A stretch of 22,062 bases of DNA from Bremia lactucae (GCF_004359215.1 NC_090616.1:2364431-2386492), one strand, 5' to 3'. Shown: positions 1 to 9,944, numbered from the stretch's first letter. Numbers and translations are program-made. Notes: a model not told the origin generated them from the sequence alone.

Positions 1-684
1 GCGCAACACCCTACTGATCCAGCAACCTCAAGAGAATTTGCAAATCTCTTGACTAAAGTTGCTCCAGACACACAATCATTATGTGTCTCTGCAGCTGGTG
101 ATGAGGTATCCCTCATCACTTTGAAGTCAAAAGTGACAAATGATTTGTCTCGTAGAGCCCAAGTGGACTTTGGAGCTTCGAATAACTTTATTCGTCGCCA
201 GTCGCTAGAGATTCGTAGGCTCAAAATTGTTGAGCGCGACATCCCTCCAACGAGGATGACGGTGCGTCTAGCGACAGGCCCGTCGATAACAGTAATGAAA
301 CGCGTATTGAAACTTAACTATACGTTAAAAGATTTACAGTACGATGATAATTATATCGTATTGGATTTGGATGACAAATTTGATGTCATTCTAGGTCTAC
401 TTTGGCTTAGAAATTATGAGCCACGGATCAGCTGGCAGCATCAATCCGTAAAGATGCCTGCCACTTGTTCATCGGATGGCCATGTGATGAACGTCTTGGA
501 GTTTCCACAAGCGCGTGGATGTACTACGAGTGAGTGCGATGGCCTCACTTGTGTTACGGTCGTTAGTACGACTACACAAGATCAAAGTGTGATAACTACT
601 CACACTGTGGAGTCAGCTACCGGCGGTGTGCGAATGCACAGGCAGCGCCGAAGGTCCACCACTCGAACAAGTCGAGTGGGTTGA
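1..684 (+). CDS. Ty3/gypsy Gag-Pol protease segment, element I (5' end outside window)
   Basis: The frame is open from the first base to the stop at 684, so the true start lies upstream. It encodes the retropepsin-like part of a Ty3/gypsy polyprotein. Residues around VDFGASNNFIRR occupy the place of the catalytic D-S/T-G triad, here D-F-G, so proteolytic activity is doubtful. The later VILGLLWLRNYEPRISW stretch matches the second conserved protease segment (hydrophobic-hydrophobic-G followed by W-L). In an intact element it would cleave Gag-Pol in virus-like particles. Bases 1-487 reappear in inverted orientation at 15380-15866. The Ser/Thr-rich tail after residue 150 belongs to the protease-RT linker and ends at a premature stop. 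Family assignment is secure; function is unlikely. Confidence 0.85.
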   Translation, partial: AQHPTDPATSREFANLLTKVAPDTQSLCVSAAGDEVSLITLKSKVTNDLSRRAQVDFGASNNFIRRQSLEIRRLKIVERDIPPTRMTVRLATGPSITVMKRVLKLNYTLKDLQYDDNYIVLDLDDKFDVILGLLWLRNYEPRISWQHQSVKMPATCSSDGHVMNVLEFPQARGCTTSECDGLTCVTVVSTTTQDQSVITTHTVESATGGVRMHRQRRRSTTRTSRVG

Positions 685-1916
685 GGTATGAATGTAAGCC
701 TAGCGGACGACACTCAAGATAGATACCAATTGTCCAAAATGGACAACGCGATGATCCTAGGTCGAGTAGAGAGTCGACCGTAGAGGCCCGACTGTGATAG
801 CGCAATCACATTCGGAAGACGTTGAGGGAAGAGGTCCCCACGTACTTGAGGAGAAATCTCATTAAATAATTAACGCTGAAGTGACTAGACTTTAACATCC
901 CAAGAGATTAGTCCCTCGGCAGCCTGTAGAAAGGGATCTCAGGAAGAAACCGATAGATTGAATTCCTTGGTTAATGACGGACCAAGAAAGGCCGGGTTCT
1001 CATCAGCTCATCGATGGACGAAGTGTCCTCGATGTGAAGACTCGGATTGAGAAATATACCATTCAATCGTGGGAGTCACTGAAGACAAATCCTTTATAGA
1101 AGGATTTAATTGAATTCAGCGATGTATTCTTTGAAAAAGTTACATACGAGTTGCCTTAGAATAAGGGCACTCGACATGAGATCGAGCTCAAACCGGGCTC
1201 GAAGTACTGTGTCATGAAGCAGTAGCCACTGTCTCGTAAACAAGTACTTGCAATCGATATTTTTTCTATTTATCCATTAGAAGCGGGCCATGTAAGGGAT
1301 TCAAAATCCCTACATAGCTCTCCGAGCTTCTGTGTGCGAAAGGCCACAGGAGAATGGCGAATAGTGCACGCATTCAATAAACTGAATGCTTTAACGGTAC
1401 CGATACCTAGAAAATCCGTGATCATAGATGGTATGAGTAAGAGTGCGATCTTTTCGTCCAAGGATCTGATACATGGATTTTATCAAGATCCTTATGCGTG
1501 AAAGGGACTCCTGTACACAGCAGGGAGCACTCCCAGTTGAATGCTCTAGGAATGGATAGTTTTGTCATAGGGGCTTAGTAACGCCCCTGCGACATTTAAC
1601 AGATGCGTAACCAATCTGTTAAGACCGATGCGAGAATTCGCACCGAGATAATTTGACGGTGTATTCGTCCATAGCCGAGCCATGGACGGAAAGACGGACG
1701 TGGAAGTTCATGAAACTCACGTTCGTTAGGTTCTTACAGTTATGCGAAAACATAAGTTGAATGCAAATCTCAAAAAGTGTATTCGGCGCAAGCGAAATAC
1801 CACTTCTTGGGTGCATCGTCGGTAAACACGGCGTGCGCCCTGACCCTTAAAAGATCAAGGCAATTAACGACTGGCTAGTTCCAGTCGATGTCAAGGAACT
1901 TAGAAAGCTCCTAAGC
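685..1916 (+). pseudogene. Broken protease-RT linker and reverse transcriptase, element I
   Basis: This continues Pol of element I in a shifted frame. The RT signature begins near 1175 (HEIELKPGSKYCV), followed by SPSFCVRKATGEWRIVHAFN at about 1320-1375, GLSNAPATFNR near 1570 and, near 1650, FDGVFVHS in place of the catalytic Y-x-D-D box. At least six in-frame stops and several frame changes interrupt it. The segment ends with INDWLVPVDVKELRKLL at about 1865-1910, the start of the RT-RNase H connection. RNase H and most of integrase are then missing: the next recognisable residues, from 1917, are the integrase C-terminus. The element is therefore a non-autonomous deletion derivative. Confidence 0.85.
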
Positions 1917-2105
1917 ATGTAGTCACTGATGTGGGTAGTAGTGAGCTACTACCCAAGTTCATTGGGCCATTCCGTGTACTGCGTCGCAGAGGCAATGCGT
2001 ACACAATAGAAGTGCCACGAAGGATGTGGACGCATCCTACGTTTTAAGTTGGTCGGCTCCACCCGTACCATCCGTACGCGGTTTCTTCTGCGGATGGATC
2101 TGACC
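1917..2105 (+). pseudogene. Integrase C-terminal GPF/Y fragment, element I
   Basis: One frame from 1917 reads HVVTDVGSSELLPKFIGPF, then RGNAYTIEVPRRM and HPTF-stop-VGRLHPY. This is the GPF/Y module at the end of Ty3/gypsy integrases, and it aligns with the minus-strand copy at 5504-5755. A TAA replaces the Tyr of the FYVGRL motif near 2044. It is joined directly to the RT connection with the short sequence aagcatg at the seam, consistent with an internal deletion removing RNase H, the integrase zinc domain and the catalytic core. It ends a few bases before the stop of the opposite-strand ORF. Confidence 0.85.
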
Positions 2106-2112
2106 ACTTATT

Positions 2113-3722
2113 TCAAGAATTCCAGATTCTCATGTTGAATCCGAAGTTCTTCGAAATTGCGACGAGCTGACGAAATCTCGTCACGAAGAGCGTGAAGCTT
2201 ATTTCGTACTCCAACATTGAGTACGAACTTCTTACACGTTCTTTCAACCGTTCGATACGGTGAGTATACACCGTCTGATTAAACGAGTGATGCTTACCGA
2301 GCTCGTGATCAAGACCATCTTCCAATACATGGAGGTAGTGGTCGAGTTTGTCGATCTTCGACTGTAAATTCGACACATAGGTCGGATCTAATTTTCCCTC
2401 CTCCACCACAACCATTGGTGAATTCCTACGGTGGTCAACGTTTTCTTGTGGAACGTATTGTAACCCACCGTGAAGGAGCAGCTAACAGTTATCTGGTTCG
2501 CTGACGCCGTTATCCAACTTCGCATGACAGCTGAGAGCCTCGTTCCCAACAAATTTTTGACGTTGAGGGCCTCGTTCGTCTCTATGACAAGACCCATCTG
2601 ATGGATCAGAAGGTCCATCGGAAAACACGCGCCCCTAGCGCATGTAAATCGATTGCAAAACGTCAATCGCAGCGCTCCTTTCGATAGAGATGCAAGCCCT
2701 TCCCCAGGGCAAAAAAAGTAATAGACATCCCCTTTTACTCGCTATGTGCTGTCAACACATGACGGACAGAGATCACCCCACATGAGGCATATAAGTCCTG
2801 TCTCACGAGACAACCGATGAAGTTTAAATCTTGCACTGGTTCGAGTTCGTTTTCAAACTTAACCCGAATCGCTTTAAGTCTTTGAAGCCAGGCTTCGCGT
2901 CTAATGTCTTTGATAATGCGATTTTTTTTTTTAATAAACGCGCTCCAGGCTTGCATCGACAAGCTTTTATCTCACTTGTTGTTGCCACTCTACCATCGAT
3001 GCTTAAGAAAAGCAGTAAGATAAAAATCTTCTACAGCGCAAGAGTTCTTCGCGCTGGGATCAAGGACATAAAGCTTTGTCGCAATAAATAAGGGATATTT
3101 ATTGTGAGGAGTAATCTCTCAAGACAAGCTACTGACTAACCGTTCGGGCAACAGCCGCGGCTTCTTCTCAGGGGTACGACGATAGTTTTTAGTGTCTGCA
3201 CTCCCCTGAGAGGTACCCACGGAAGCAGGGGTACTAAAACACTTTTATTAAGATGGCTTACGCCACCGTCACCACGGTCAGGAACCGGTGCAGGTGACGG
3301 CACGGGAGACGGTGCTGGCGATGGGGAGTCATCCTCATCGTCGGAACCAAACATGCTATAACGAATGCTATTAGCACGTCTAACCGATTGAGCCCCCTCA
3401 TTCGAAAGCTCATAGTCAGCCGCCTAACGACGTTCACGCGACTCCTCTGCTCTCCCCGAGTCGGCCATCTCGCCCGACTCGCATTCATTGTAGACCGCCA
3501 TAGAGGAGTCGCACTCACTTGGTGACTCACCACGTGCACCCGCAACATTTAAAGTTGCGGGAGAAAATGATACCACGGCAGACAAAGTTTCTGCCGCAAG
3601 AGACATTAATGCGTCGCCCGCGGCTCCGCACTATTCGCTGACCGCATGGGCTCGTTAACGATGCGATAGAACTGAAATGATGGTTCTGACCAATCAACAT
3701 CGTTTTCAATCAGTGGTCTCAT
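2113..3722 (-). pseudogene. Antisense ORF of element I (convergent with pol), decayed
   Basis: Three main coding pieces lie on the strand opposite to pol, between the integrase C-terminus and the polypurine tract. The N-terminal piece (about 3606-3136, one internal stop) is acidic and Ser/Pro-rich, including SDDEDDSPSPAPSPVPSP. A middle piece (2962-2735) has IRREAWLQRLKAIRVKFE, matching IREDWLDKLDALRDLFE-like residues at 4750-4800 in element II. A third piece (2666-2388) has LLGTRLSAVMRSWI, matching QLGTRFSAIMREWI at 5100-5145. The last piece (2415-2113) is charged and coiled-coil-like (SKIDKLDHYLHVLEDGLDHE). An ATG at 3722-3720 is the outermost start seen. Homology between elements argues for a real ancestral protein. 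I do not recognise its function. Confidence 0.6.
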
Positions 3723-3763
3723 AGTGACTACTCTATTCAATATCAGTCAGAGTGAGTGTCGTT

Positions 3764-3773
3764 AAGGGAGGGG
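3764..3773 (+). other. Polypurine tract of element I
   Basis: A ten-purine run, aagggagggg, lies three bases before the TG of the LTR at 3777. It is in the position of the plus-strand primer and marks 3777-4218 as the 3' LTR of a plus-strand element. Confidence 0.7.
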
Positions 3774-3776
3774 TGA

Positions 3777-4218
3777 TGTAACGGGGTGTATTGTTTCATG
3801 TGATTAATACTTAAACGTTGATAATCAATATATTGTCTAAAAAAGGTAAATAATATTTGGAGTATACTACTTCTCATTATAATATTCGGAAAGCTTATCC
3901 ATTGGTAGATATTTACCATTATATCTACTTGCTCCGCGGTCCAGTCAGCACTGGACCCGCGCAAAGAGAGAGACAGATAAGACTTTATTACATGTTTTGT
4001 ATTATTTTATAACTAAGAAAGTAATAAATAGATACAAATAGAAGAACTTATGTATATTAAAACATTTTACTTTTAACCCTCTTTAAAGCAAGCGTTTTAT
4101 AGAAAGTCCTTCTCTGCACGTACAGGTGTACGTGAAGTGAATTGAGGCACTACTCGCACGGAAGCAGTGCGAAGTGGACTTGTACTGAAGCAGTACAAGT
4201 CGGCAGTGCACCGTTACA
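3777..4218 (+). mobile_element. LTR family 1, 3' LTR of element I
   Basis: This 442-bp LTR begins TGTAACGGGGTGTA and ends GTGCACCGTTACA; one end change breaks the otherwise perfect TGTAACGGGG/CCCCGTTACA terminal inverted repeat of the family. It aligns along its length with 20809-21243 (same strand) and 17032-17473 (opposite strand). Near its 3' end are three consecutive stem-loops at 4117-4134, 4154-4172 and 4178-4200. The bases just outside, 4219-4223 TACAC, fall inside a second LTR-like sequence, so this element probably inserted into an older LTR. Confidence 0.9.
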
Positions 4219-4520
4219 TACACGACGTGCAGAGGAAGGTTCTAAGTAGCTAAGAAGTTTAAGCTACTATGGATAAATTTTAAAGCTTTAGAATAGTAAA
4301 AAAAACTGCATTAATACGTTAAGTTCTTGCATAACGATCCTGTATCAACTGGATTTAATATATTAATAACTAACTATGCAATGTGCCTCCATGCGCGACG
4401 CCTTACCGTGTCTTGTACTGATTGTCGGGGTTAATTTAAACGTTAATTGACCACTCGATAGAACTAATGTCTTATTGAGTCAATATTACCAAATTTGGTA
4501 ATATTAGAACTTATAAGTCA
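4219..4520 (-). mobile_element. Degenerate, truncated family-1-like LTR of element II
   Basis: From TACACGACGTGCAGAGGAAG onwards the sequence follows the interior of family-1 LTRs read in the opposite orientation (compare 11320-11420): gcagaggaag, then aaactg-attaata and ttaagttctt in the same order. The first hundred or so bases of that LTR are absent, replaced by the end of the LTR at 3777-4218. Similarity fades after about 4350, so the right boundary is uncertain. Orientation fits a 3' LTR of the minus-strand element II. Confidence 0.55.
4482..4505. repeat. 24-bp perfect palindrome
   Basis: AATATTACCAAA is followed directly by its reverse complement TTTGGTAATATT with no spacer. It lies in the AT-rich 4220-4690 stretch, where no gene is seen. 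Confidence 0.85.
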
Positions 4521-4691
4521 AAATAAATAAACGATAATTGTTTACGCTCCTTAAAGCATTTATCTCCTAGGAAATAACACAAAGACTAATGTAAAATGAC
4601 AGAGAGTACTATTATGTCTCTGTCTATAAATTAGCACTAGTTGATTATAATTTAATTTCAACTTTTAATGGTGCATGGACACTTGTAAGCT

Positions 4692-5503
4692 CAACAAGGG
4701 AGTGATCTCCTTTGCCGCTTAAAAGCGTTTCCACAGAATGTGCAAAGCATATGCCGCGAGGACTGGCTTGACAAACTGGATGCTTTGCGTGACCTGTTCG
4801 AAAAACGGACCGTAGTGGTGCACGCTACAAGCCTCACCGTTTGTCTAGAGGTAGAGGGGATACATTGCCTCTGATAAGGACTCATGTCCATGATGCTTTA
4901 AGGGTGCAAGTCATGCCACTAAGGAGGCAATACCCCTTTAAGACCATCATTAGGGGACGCTCATCTGTTCTGAGTGCGCGAAAGGATTGAAAACATCCAA
5001 TCCGTTTACGAGCGCGGAAAGCGCTCGTTCTCTGATCGACCCCCTGTCCGGGAGTATGGGTCTCGTCGCACTGTCGAAGGAGACACGAAATGTTCATCAT
5101 CAGTTGGGAACGCGGTTCTCAGCTATTATGAGAGAGTGGATATCCTCGCAATTAAACGAGACAAATCATTCGAACTCCTTTCACCTCATGGTGGTTCAAG
5201 AAGCGTTTAACTAGGAAACGCTTTTTACCACTCGAAACCGTCAATGAAAGTGGAGGGGGAGGGAAAATCAAGTTCGCCTCGCTCGCCGAACCCGAGCCAA
5301 CACCGTGACTTGGATCACGTCATCCGATATATATATGATGACGTTGATCACAAGCAACTGGTTTAAAAACTGTGCGCAAGTTGCGGTTGATCAACTGGCG
5401 ATCAAACGGACACATCAGTCGCTTCAACTCGAGCTGGTCACAGCTCGTTAAAAGACCTTATCCATGAAGAATAAAGTGGATCGTCTGGTTCGTGATATAT
5501 AAA
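4692..5503 (+). pseudogene. Antisense ORF of element II (opposite to its pol), decayed
   Basis: The first open piece, 4692-4874, contains CREDWLDKLDALRDLFEKR, equivalent to the Trp motif of the antisense ORF of element I. After frame changes, 4987-5214 contains QLGTRFSAIMREWI and a following Asn/Ser-rich stretch, clearly homologous to 2388-2666 on the minus strand of element I. Beyond 5215 several stops interrupt a Gln/Leu-rich helix-like tail (QLAIKRTHQSLQLELVTAR). It ends where the minus-strand integrase C-terminus begins (stop at 5504), again a tail-to-tail layout. No start codon can be chosen with confidence. Function unknown. Confidence 0.55.
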
Positions 5504-6094
5504 CTATTTCCCGAGACTATCATGCTTTCGCTTGGGACCATCAGGCTTTGACATACGGCCTAGACCGTTCCGGGTTAATCCGGAATCGGAAGAAGCCTCG
5601 TACTGATGGTACCGGTGGAGACACCGGACATAAAGCGTAGGATGCGGACGCATGCTACGAGGCAGCTCGATCGTGTACGCATTGCCTTTGCGATGTAGTA
5701 CACAAAACGGGCCAAAATACCTGGGCAGTAATTCATTGCTACCTACAATCGTCACTATATGTTTTGGTAGGTTACCGTCGACAGTAGGACTATGTCATCA
5801 ACACTGAATAAAAGTATGAATGCTCTTCCAATTTTGTTAGAGTTCCGTTTCTGTCAATTCAGCGATGGAATTAAGTAGGAAAATGACCACTGTTTCTCTA
5901 GCCAGCAGGAAGTTACCGGTGACTCGGTTTTGTCCTGTATCTTGAATGCGACTGGTGCGCACTGCGGAGATGTCATTCTCATCATTAGTGATAGCATGAC
6001 TGATCTCATTAATATTATTGTGTTCGATGCTGAGTCTTTCAGCATCGTTATCAAAGTCAGTTATAGCAATTTTAATATTACTGAGTTTTTCCAC
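5504..6094 (-). pseudogene. Integrase C-terminal region, element II
   Basis: Two minus-strand pieces separated by a frameshift near 5830. The upstream one (6094-5837) ends in LLARETVVIFLLNSIAELTE, the helical region after the integrase core. In another frame, residues resembling NKIGRAFILLFSVDDIVLLS bridge to the second piece (5755-5504), which has VGSNELLPRYFGPF, RKGNAYTIELPRSM and HPTLYVRCLHRYHQYEASS: the GPF/Y module. The match to 1917-2105 in element I places both in the same family. The catalytic core is absent from the window. Confidence 0.8.
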
Positions 6095-6222
6095 TTCAAC
6101 GTTGATTAAATCAACTTTAGTTTTCTCCGCATTGCTCTAAGGGCCAATGCGTGAGCATAAGCTAGAAATTGCTTGCTCGAGCGAGTCCCTCCCCTTTTGA
6201 ATAAAAGTCACTCTTAAACTAG

Positions 6223-6519
6223 GTGGGTATACATGAATGGCGTAAGCCGTTCACTAAAAACGGTGTATGCTTTGTAAAAAATGCGTTGCATTGTGGTTGG
6301 CAAACTATACCATCGCAAGATACTCCAACTCTTCAAAGGGTGGACGTATCCGCAAAGTATCTCTTTGAAATGGATCTAAGTCTCGTTGAGGAGGGAGATG
6401 AAACACTAAAGCTGTGGACCAGCATAAAAAAATCAGCAGATGTTGTATGTGCGAAAGCACTAAACACTTACGCCAGGCTTGTCCCTACCCAACGCGCGCA
6501 TAGCTCAAAAGAGCAATAA
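6223..6519 (+). CDS. Unrecognised 98-aa ORF in a transposon-derived stretch
   Basis: Open from ATG 6223 to the stop at 6517-6519. The product is mixed charged and neutral with no signal peptide or membrane segment, and contains VEEGDETLKLWTSIKKSADV near residues 55-74. I do not recognise a domain. It precedes an integrase fragment on the same strand and could be part of that element's pol or a chance ORF. Confidence 0.25.
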   Translation: MGIHEWRKPFTKNGVCFVKNALHCGWQTIPSQDTPTLQRVDVSAKYLFEMDLSLVEEGDETLKLWTSIKKSADVVCAKALNTYARLVPTQRAHSSKEQ

Positions 6520-6590
6520 TCCCGATCTACACCAAAAATCTAGTACAATGCTGGAAAACGTCGATACCCAGTAGGGGTGGGACGCTCTTC

Positions 6591-6847
6591 TTGGGAGAAC
6601 CTAGGCTTTTTGAACCTCAACGAGGTGAGAGGGAAAAGGACCTACCCCCACAGTCCTTACAAGGATTGTCGAAATTGTATCGATCCTCAACAGATCGATA
6701 TACAATACGCAATGGTTTATTGTATAATACAGCCATTGCTGACGTCACAACTTGTGTCGTCATCCTTACTCAGAATGATTGCCTTCTCGCATCTTGTATG
6801 AGTGCTAAGATGCACTAAAAAGTGGTCATCGTGGACGTGAAAAGACC
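6591..6847 (+). pseudogene. Integrase N-terminal zinc-binding fragment (different Ty3 family)
   Basis: The frame from 6591 reads QSLQGLSKLY then YTIRNGLLYNTAIA and CVVILTQND. A frame change near 6797 leads to a YEC-stop-DALKSGHRGREKT sequence, the conserved His-rich part of a Ty3/gypsy integrase zinc domain, with the first His lost to a stop codon. Only this module remains: no CxxC follows, and the next sequence belongs to another integrase. It appears to be a fragment of a separate element family. Confidence 0.65.
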
Positions 6848-6909
6848 TCACCGTTGGCAGCCATGAAGGCATACCACGTGACGAGTTGATTAGACTCTTA
6901 AATAAAAGA

Positions 6910-8200
6910 GAGCTACAGTCAAGACAACAATTGTCGCCTGCTGTTGGATCATGGACGAAAGGTCGCCCTTCCGTCGCACCTAAAAGCTAAGCTAAATCGC
7001 TTTAGCTACAGCGATGGCCCGTTATGGCATCAGCTGTCACCTTGTGATCCCTCGAGAATCTATGTGCCTCATGACACAGATATCAAGCTGATGATCCTTC
7101 ACGAGCTCCATGATGCGCCTATAGTGGGTATTTGGGCCGTAAAAAGACATTCTTACGAGTGTCAAAGAATTTGATGGCCACACCTATATAGATGGGTGGC
7201 CAAATGAATTCGCTCTTGCAAACAGTGTCAGCGCATTAAGGCTGCACCGTTCAGCTGTGCACCACTGAAGCCGCTACCGATTCTAATCAACCTCAAGAAG
7301 TCGGTAATTCTGGACTTCATGTTTGGTATGCCGCCCGATCATAACGGTCGGACGAGGCTCGTCGTCTTTGTAGACAAACTGAGCAAAATGGTGCATTAAG
7401 CACCATTTTAAACGTCGATCACAGGCAAGGACGCAGCTCTCTTGTTCCTGGATCATGTTTACCGACTACACAGGATGCCCAAGTACATGGTTGCGGACCG
7501 GGATCCACGTTTTACGACTAGTTTTTAGTGAAATGTGTTCGACCTGCTAGGTAGCAAGCTCTGCATGTCGACCGCAGATCATCCCCAGAACGATGGCCAA
7601 ACAGAACGTGCCAAACGGGTCGTGGCGGATGTCTTGCGCACTTTACCAACTCCCAGAGAGTGGAGCAAGCAATTGACCTTTGTGTAGTTCGCTATAAATA
7701 ACAGTGTCCACGCCGGTACGGGTGAGACACTGTTTTATATTAAGGGACTGCGCCATCCTCGGACGCCAGTCTCGTTTGTGCACAGCCCGAGTCTTAGTGG
7801 GGGAGGGCCCCTCACTATGGTCGGTGCGAAAGAGGGAAATATTTTCGTCAATATGACTATGACCCGCGAGGGTATCATCTCAATCTCAACGAAAGAAACT
7901 AGCCGTAGTGACCCTACCAGTTTAGCAGTGGTCAATAAAAATGCGTCTTATGACCGACCTCTCGGTGGATTCATAAACGAGATTGATGCTAAAAGCGTGA
8001 GCGAGACTCAACGCTTTGCGGATGAGCGATTAGCCATCACACGAAAAGTCCGCGATGCGATGGCAAGCGCACAGGACGAGCAAAAAGAATATGCGGACCG
8101 AAATGGTCGCAAAAATAATGAACACTTAAGAGTGGGTGAAAAGATACTATTAAGTACTGCTACCCTACCTAAGATGGCAATTTATGTATTACCTGGATAT
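6910..8200 (+). pseudogene. RNase H tail and integrase of element III, many stops
   Basis: The order is: end of RNase H and zinc domain start (SHLKAKLNRFSYSDGPLWHQ, then RIYVPHDTDIKLMILHELHD, about 6970-7120); CKQCQRIK near 7220 (zinc CxxC); catalytic core with LDFMFGMPPD near 7312 (first Asp), VADRDPRF near 7490 (second Asp) and STADHPQNDGQTERAKR near 7570 (Glu); INNSVHAGTGETLFYI near 7700; and an open piece (7778-8290) with FADERLAITRKVRDAMASAQ and VGEKILLSTATLPKMA. The three catalytic acids are present, but several stops and frameshifts intervene. The expected GPF/Y continuation stops after about 8200 and is found inverted at 9930-9770. Confidence 0.85.
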
Positions 8201-8250
8201 AGCTCTCTCAATCACTCTAGCGACTTGCGTTTACATACACGGTGTAAAAG

Positions 8251-9735
8251 ATGCCACCGAAAAGGCACGTTGGTGGGTCGTCTGCGATAAGGCCCACTCA
8301 ACCTCGAACTAAGCGCACGCGTCGCGTTGATTCACCCAGCGTCTAATGCCTTAGTCGGAACGCCGAAAGCTACTGCTACTGTCAAGTTAACTGAGCTTAA
8401 GGTCCATCCCATTTTAACGGTGAGGATGCTGATCCGTCGCTCATTGTCGACTACAATGAGTCGACACCGTTGCCGTCACCTCATAGTAGTGATGCGGACA
8501 ACGAGCTCATGAGGAGTGATGATGCGGCATTATTGCCCATCCAAGCTTCTCTCGTGGCTCACAACATGGAGACAGCATCATTTACGAATGCTGTCCCGTC
8601 GTCTGCGCTGGAAAGCGCAGCGACAGGTAATGAGAGCGCTGCTCATAAAGGCGCAGCCACTTCTCCGTTGGGTGTTACCACAACGCCTTATGCTCAGACC
8701 ATTATCCAAAAGGGTTCTGATATAGAGGATTCTGAGCTCAAAGCTCCGCCGACGACACGTGAACGTGCTCAGTCGGTGTCACAAGCCAGTCGTTTAAAAC
8801 GTGGCTATGTGACGGGTGGCATATCACTAATGCCCCCTCCATCTAAATGGCCTCGTTAAAACAGGTCAAGAGCGTCGCTCCTAGTGCGCGCTCTTCTAGA
8901 CGCACATAATCATTATGGCGTCTTTAAATCATGGAGAGCTCAGGGAAAATCGCTTGGGCGTATTTTTCCGATCCCGGTCGTGTTGCGTTCAAATGAAACG
9001 CCCGACCAATACGAGGCGGAACTCCGGCGCCCCGATTCATCCGCATTCCGATGCGATGAGACAGCGGTCGCAACGAATTCATTTCGCCCGCTTGCGTGTG
9101 AAAGAAATCATGAACGGTACTGTACCTTCTTTTTCTCCACACAACGCTGCTTCTACTTGTCCATTTGATACTAGCAAAGAGGCCTCAGCTGGTGATTCTT
9201 TTCATAGGCAGCCACCAATACGTAGGGTATCGATCGATTCCCAAGAGTCGAAACACTTCGAGTAACCTTTTCATTGGATGAGGATCGAATACCTTTGCCT
9301 CATGAAGCGGTGGGCAAGCAACCTCCAACAAGAAAGCGTTGATTCCCACCCGCATCCATCAGTGCAGGCGACGCCCGATAGAAATGGCAGTCTCGCCCAA
9401 ATAATCGCGACTTCCTTTCCTTGTTTGTTCAGTCACAGGTGTTAAGCGTTGCTGAACGACGTACTGCGGATCTCGAGGGTCAAGTCTCGCGACTGACCTT
9501 AGATCATTTTGATGTCGGAGCGAAGGCTTGTTCGGGTTATGAACGTCTGAAGACTCGCTTGGACCTTTTTGAGAAAGTAATGCAGAGCGATCCGCGCTTC
9601 TTGCGCGATGTCCCTCGCTCGCCAAGTCCTGTTCGTGGTAGGAGGAGTCGGTCGGCTGGTACTTTTTCGCCTTCTTCGTCTCCCTCACCCGAACGACGCT
9701 CGACTTACAGTTGGCGTCACCATCGGTCTCCTTAG
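8251..9735 (+). pseudogene. Accessory ORF of element III (antisense ORF homologue), in an apparently inverted segment
   Basis: ATG 8251 begins MPPKRHVGGSSAIRPTQP, a basic start, with a stop at 8344. The same frame reopens through 8470-8859 (Ser/Ala-rich, with SDADNELMRSDDAALLP). Pieces at 8915-9265 and 9421-9735 follow in other frames. The last has a coiled-coil-like AERRTADLEGQVSRL and an Arg/Ser-rich end (VPRSPSPVRGRRSRSAG). It ends before the minus-strand integrase C-terminus, tail-to-tail as in elements I, II and V. Position and composition suggest the same accessory protein; direct sequence similarity to the other copies is weak by eye. Function unknown. Confidence 0.5.
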
Positions 9736-9930
9736 ACGGATAGGGGTATGTGGCCTCATTTGGGTCTACATACCTTTTCAGACGACCCACGTAAAATACA
9801 AGGTGCGTCTTCACATACGGGAGAAGGGTGAGCCTAAAATTAAGGTCTCCAACCTCTTCTACCACCGTAAAGGGCCCAATGAAACACGGCAACAACTTCG
9901 TAGTAGCGGCGCGTAAAGCTGCTCGCAGTT
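9359..9930 (-). pseudogene. Integrase C-terminus of element III, on the strand opposite to its core
   Basis: Read on the minus strand from about 9930, AATTKLLPCFIGPFTVVEEV is followed by THLVFYVGRLKRYVDPNEAT and a long hydrophilic tail to the stop at 9359. This is the GPF/Y module that should follow ATLPKMAIYVLPG, which is encoded on the plus strand at 8160-8200. The 178-aa open frame from 9895 is intact except for its missing upstream part. The orientation flip is best explained by inversion of about 8201-9905 within the element. Confidence 0.8.
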
Positions 9931-9944
9931 CCTCGTTCCTCTTG

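Noticed and set aside
1270..1816. Minus-strand ORFs of about 65 aa inside the RT region
   Set aside because: They are shadows opposite a recognisable RT sequence.
9421..9735. Host SR-type splicing protein from the RSPSPVRGRRSRS tail
   Set aside because: No RNA-recognition domain, and position and orientation match the accessory ORF of the transposon.
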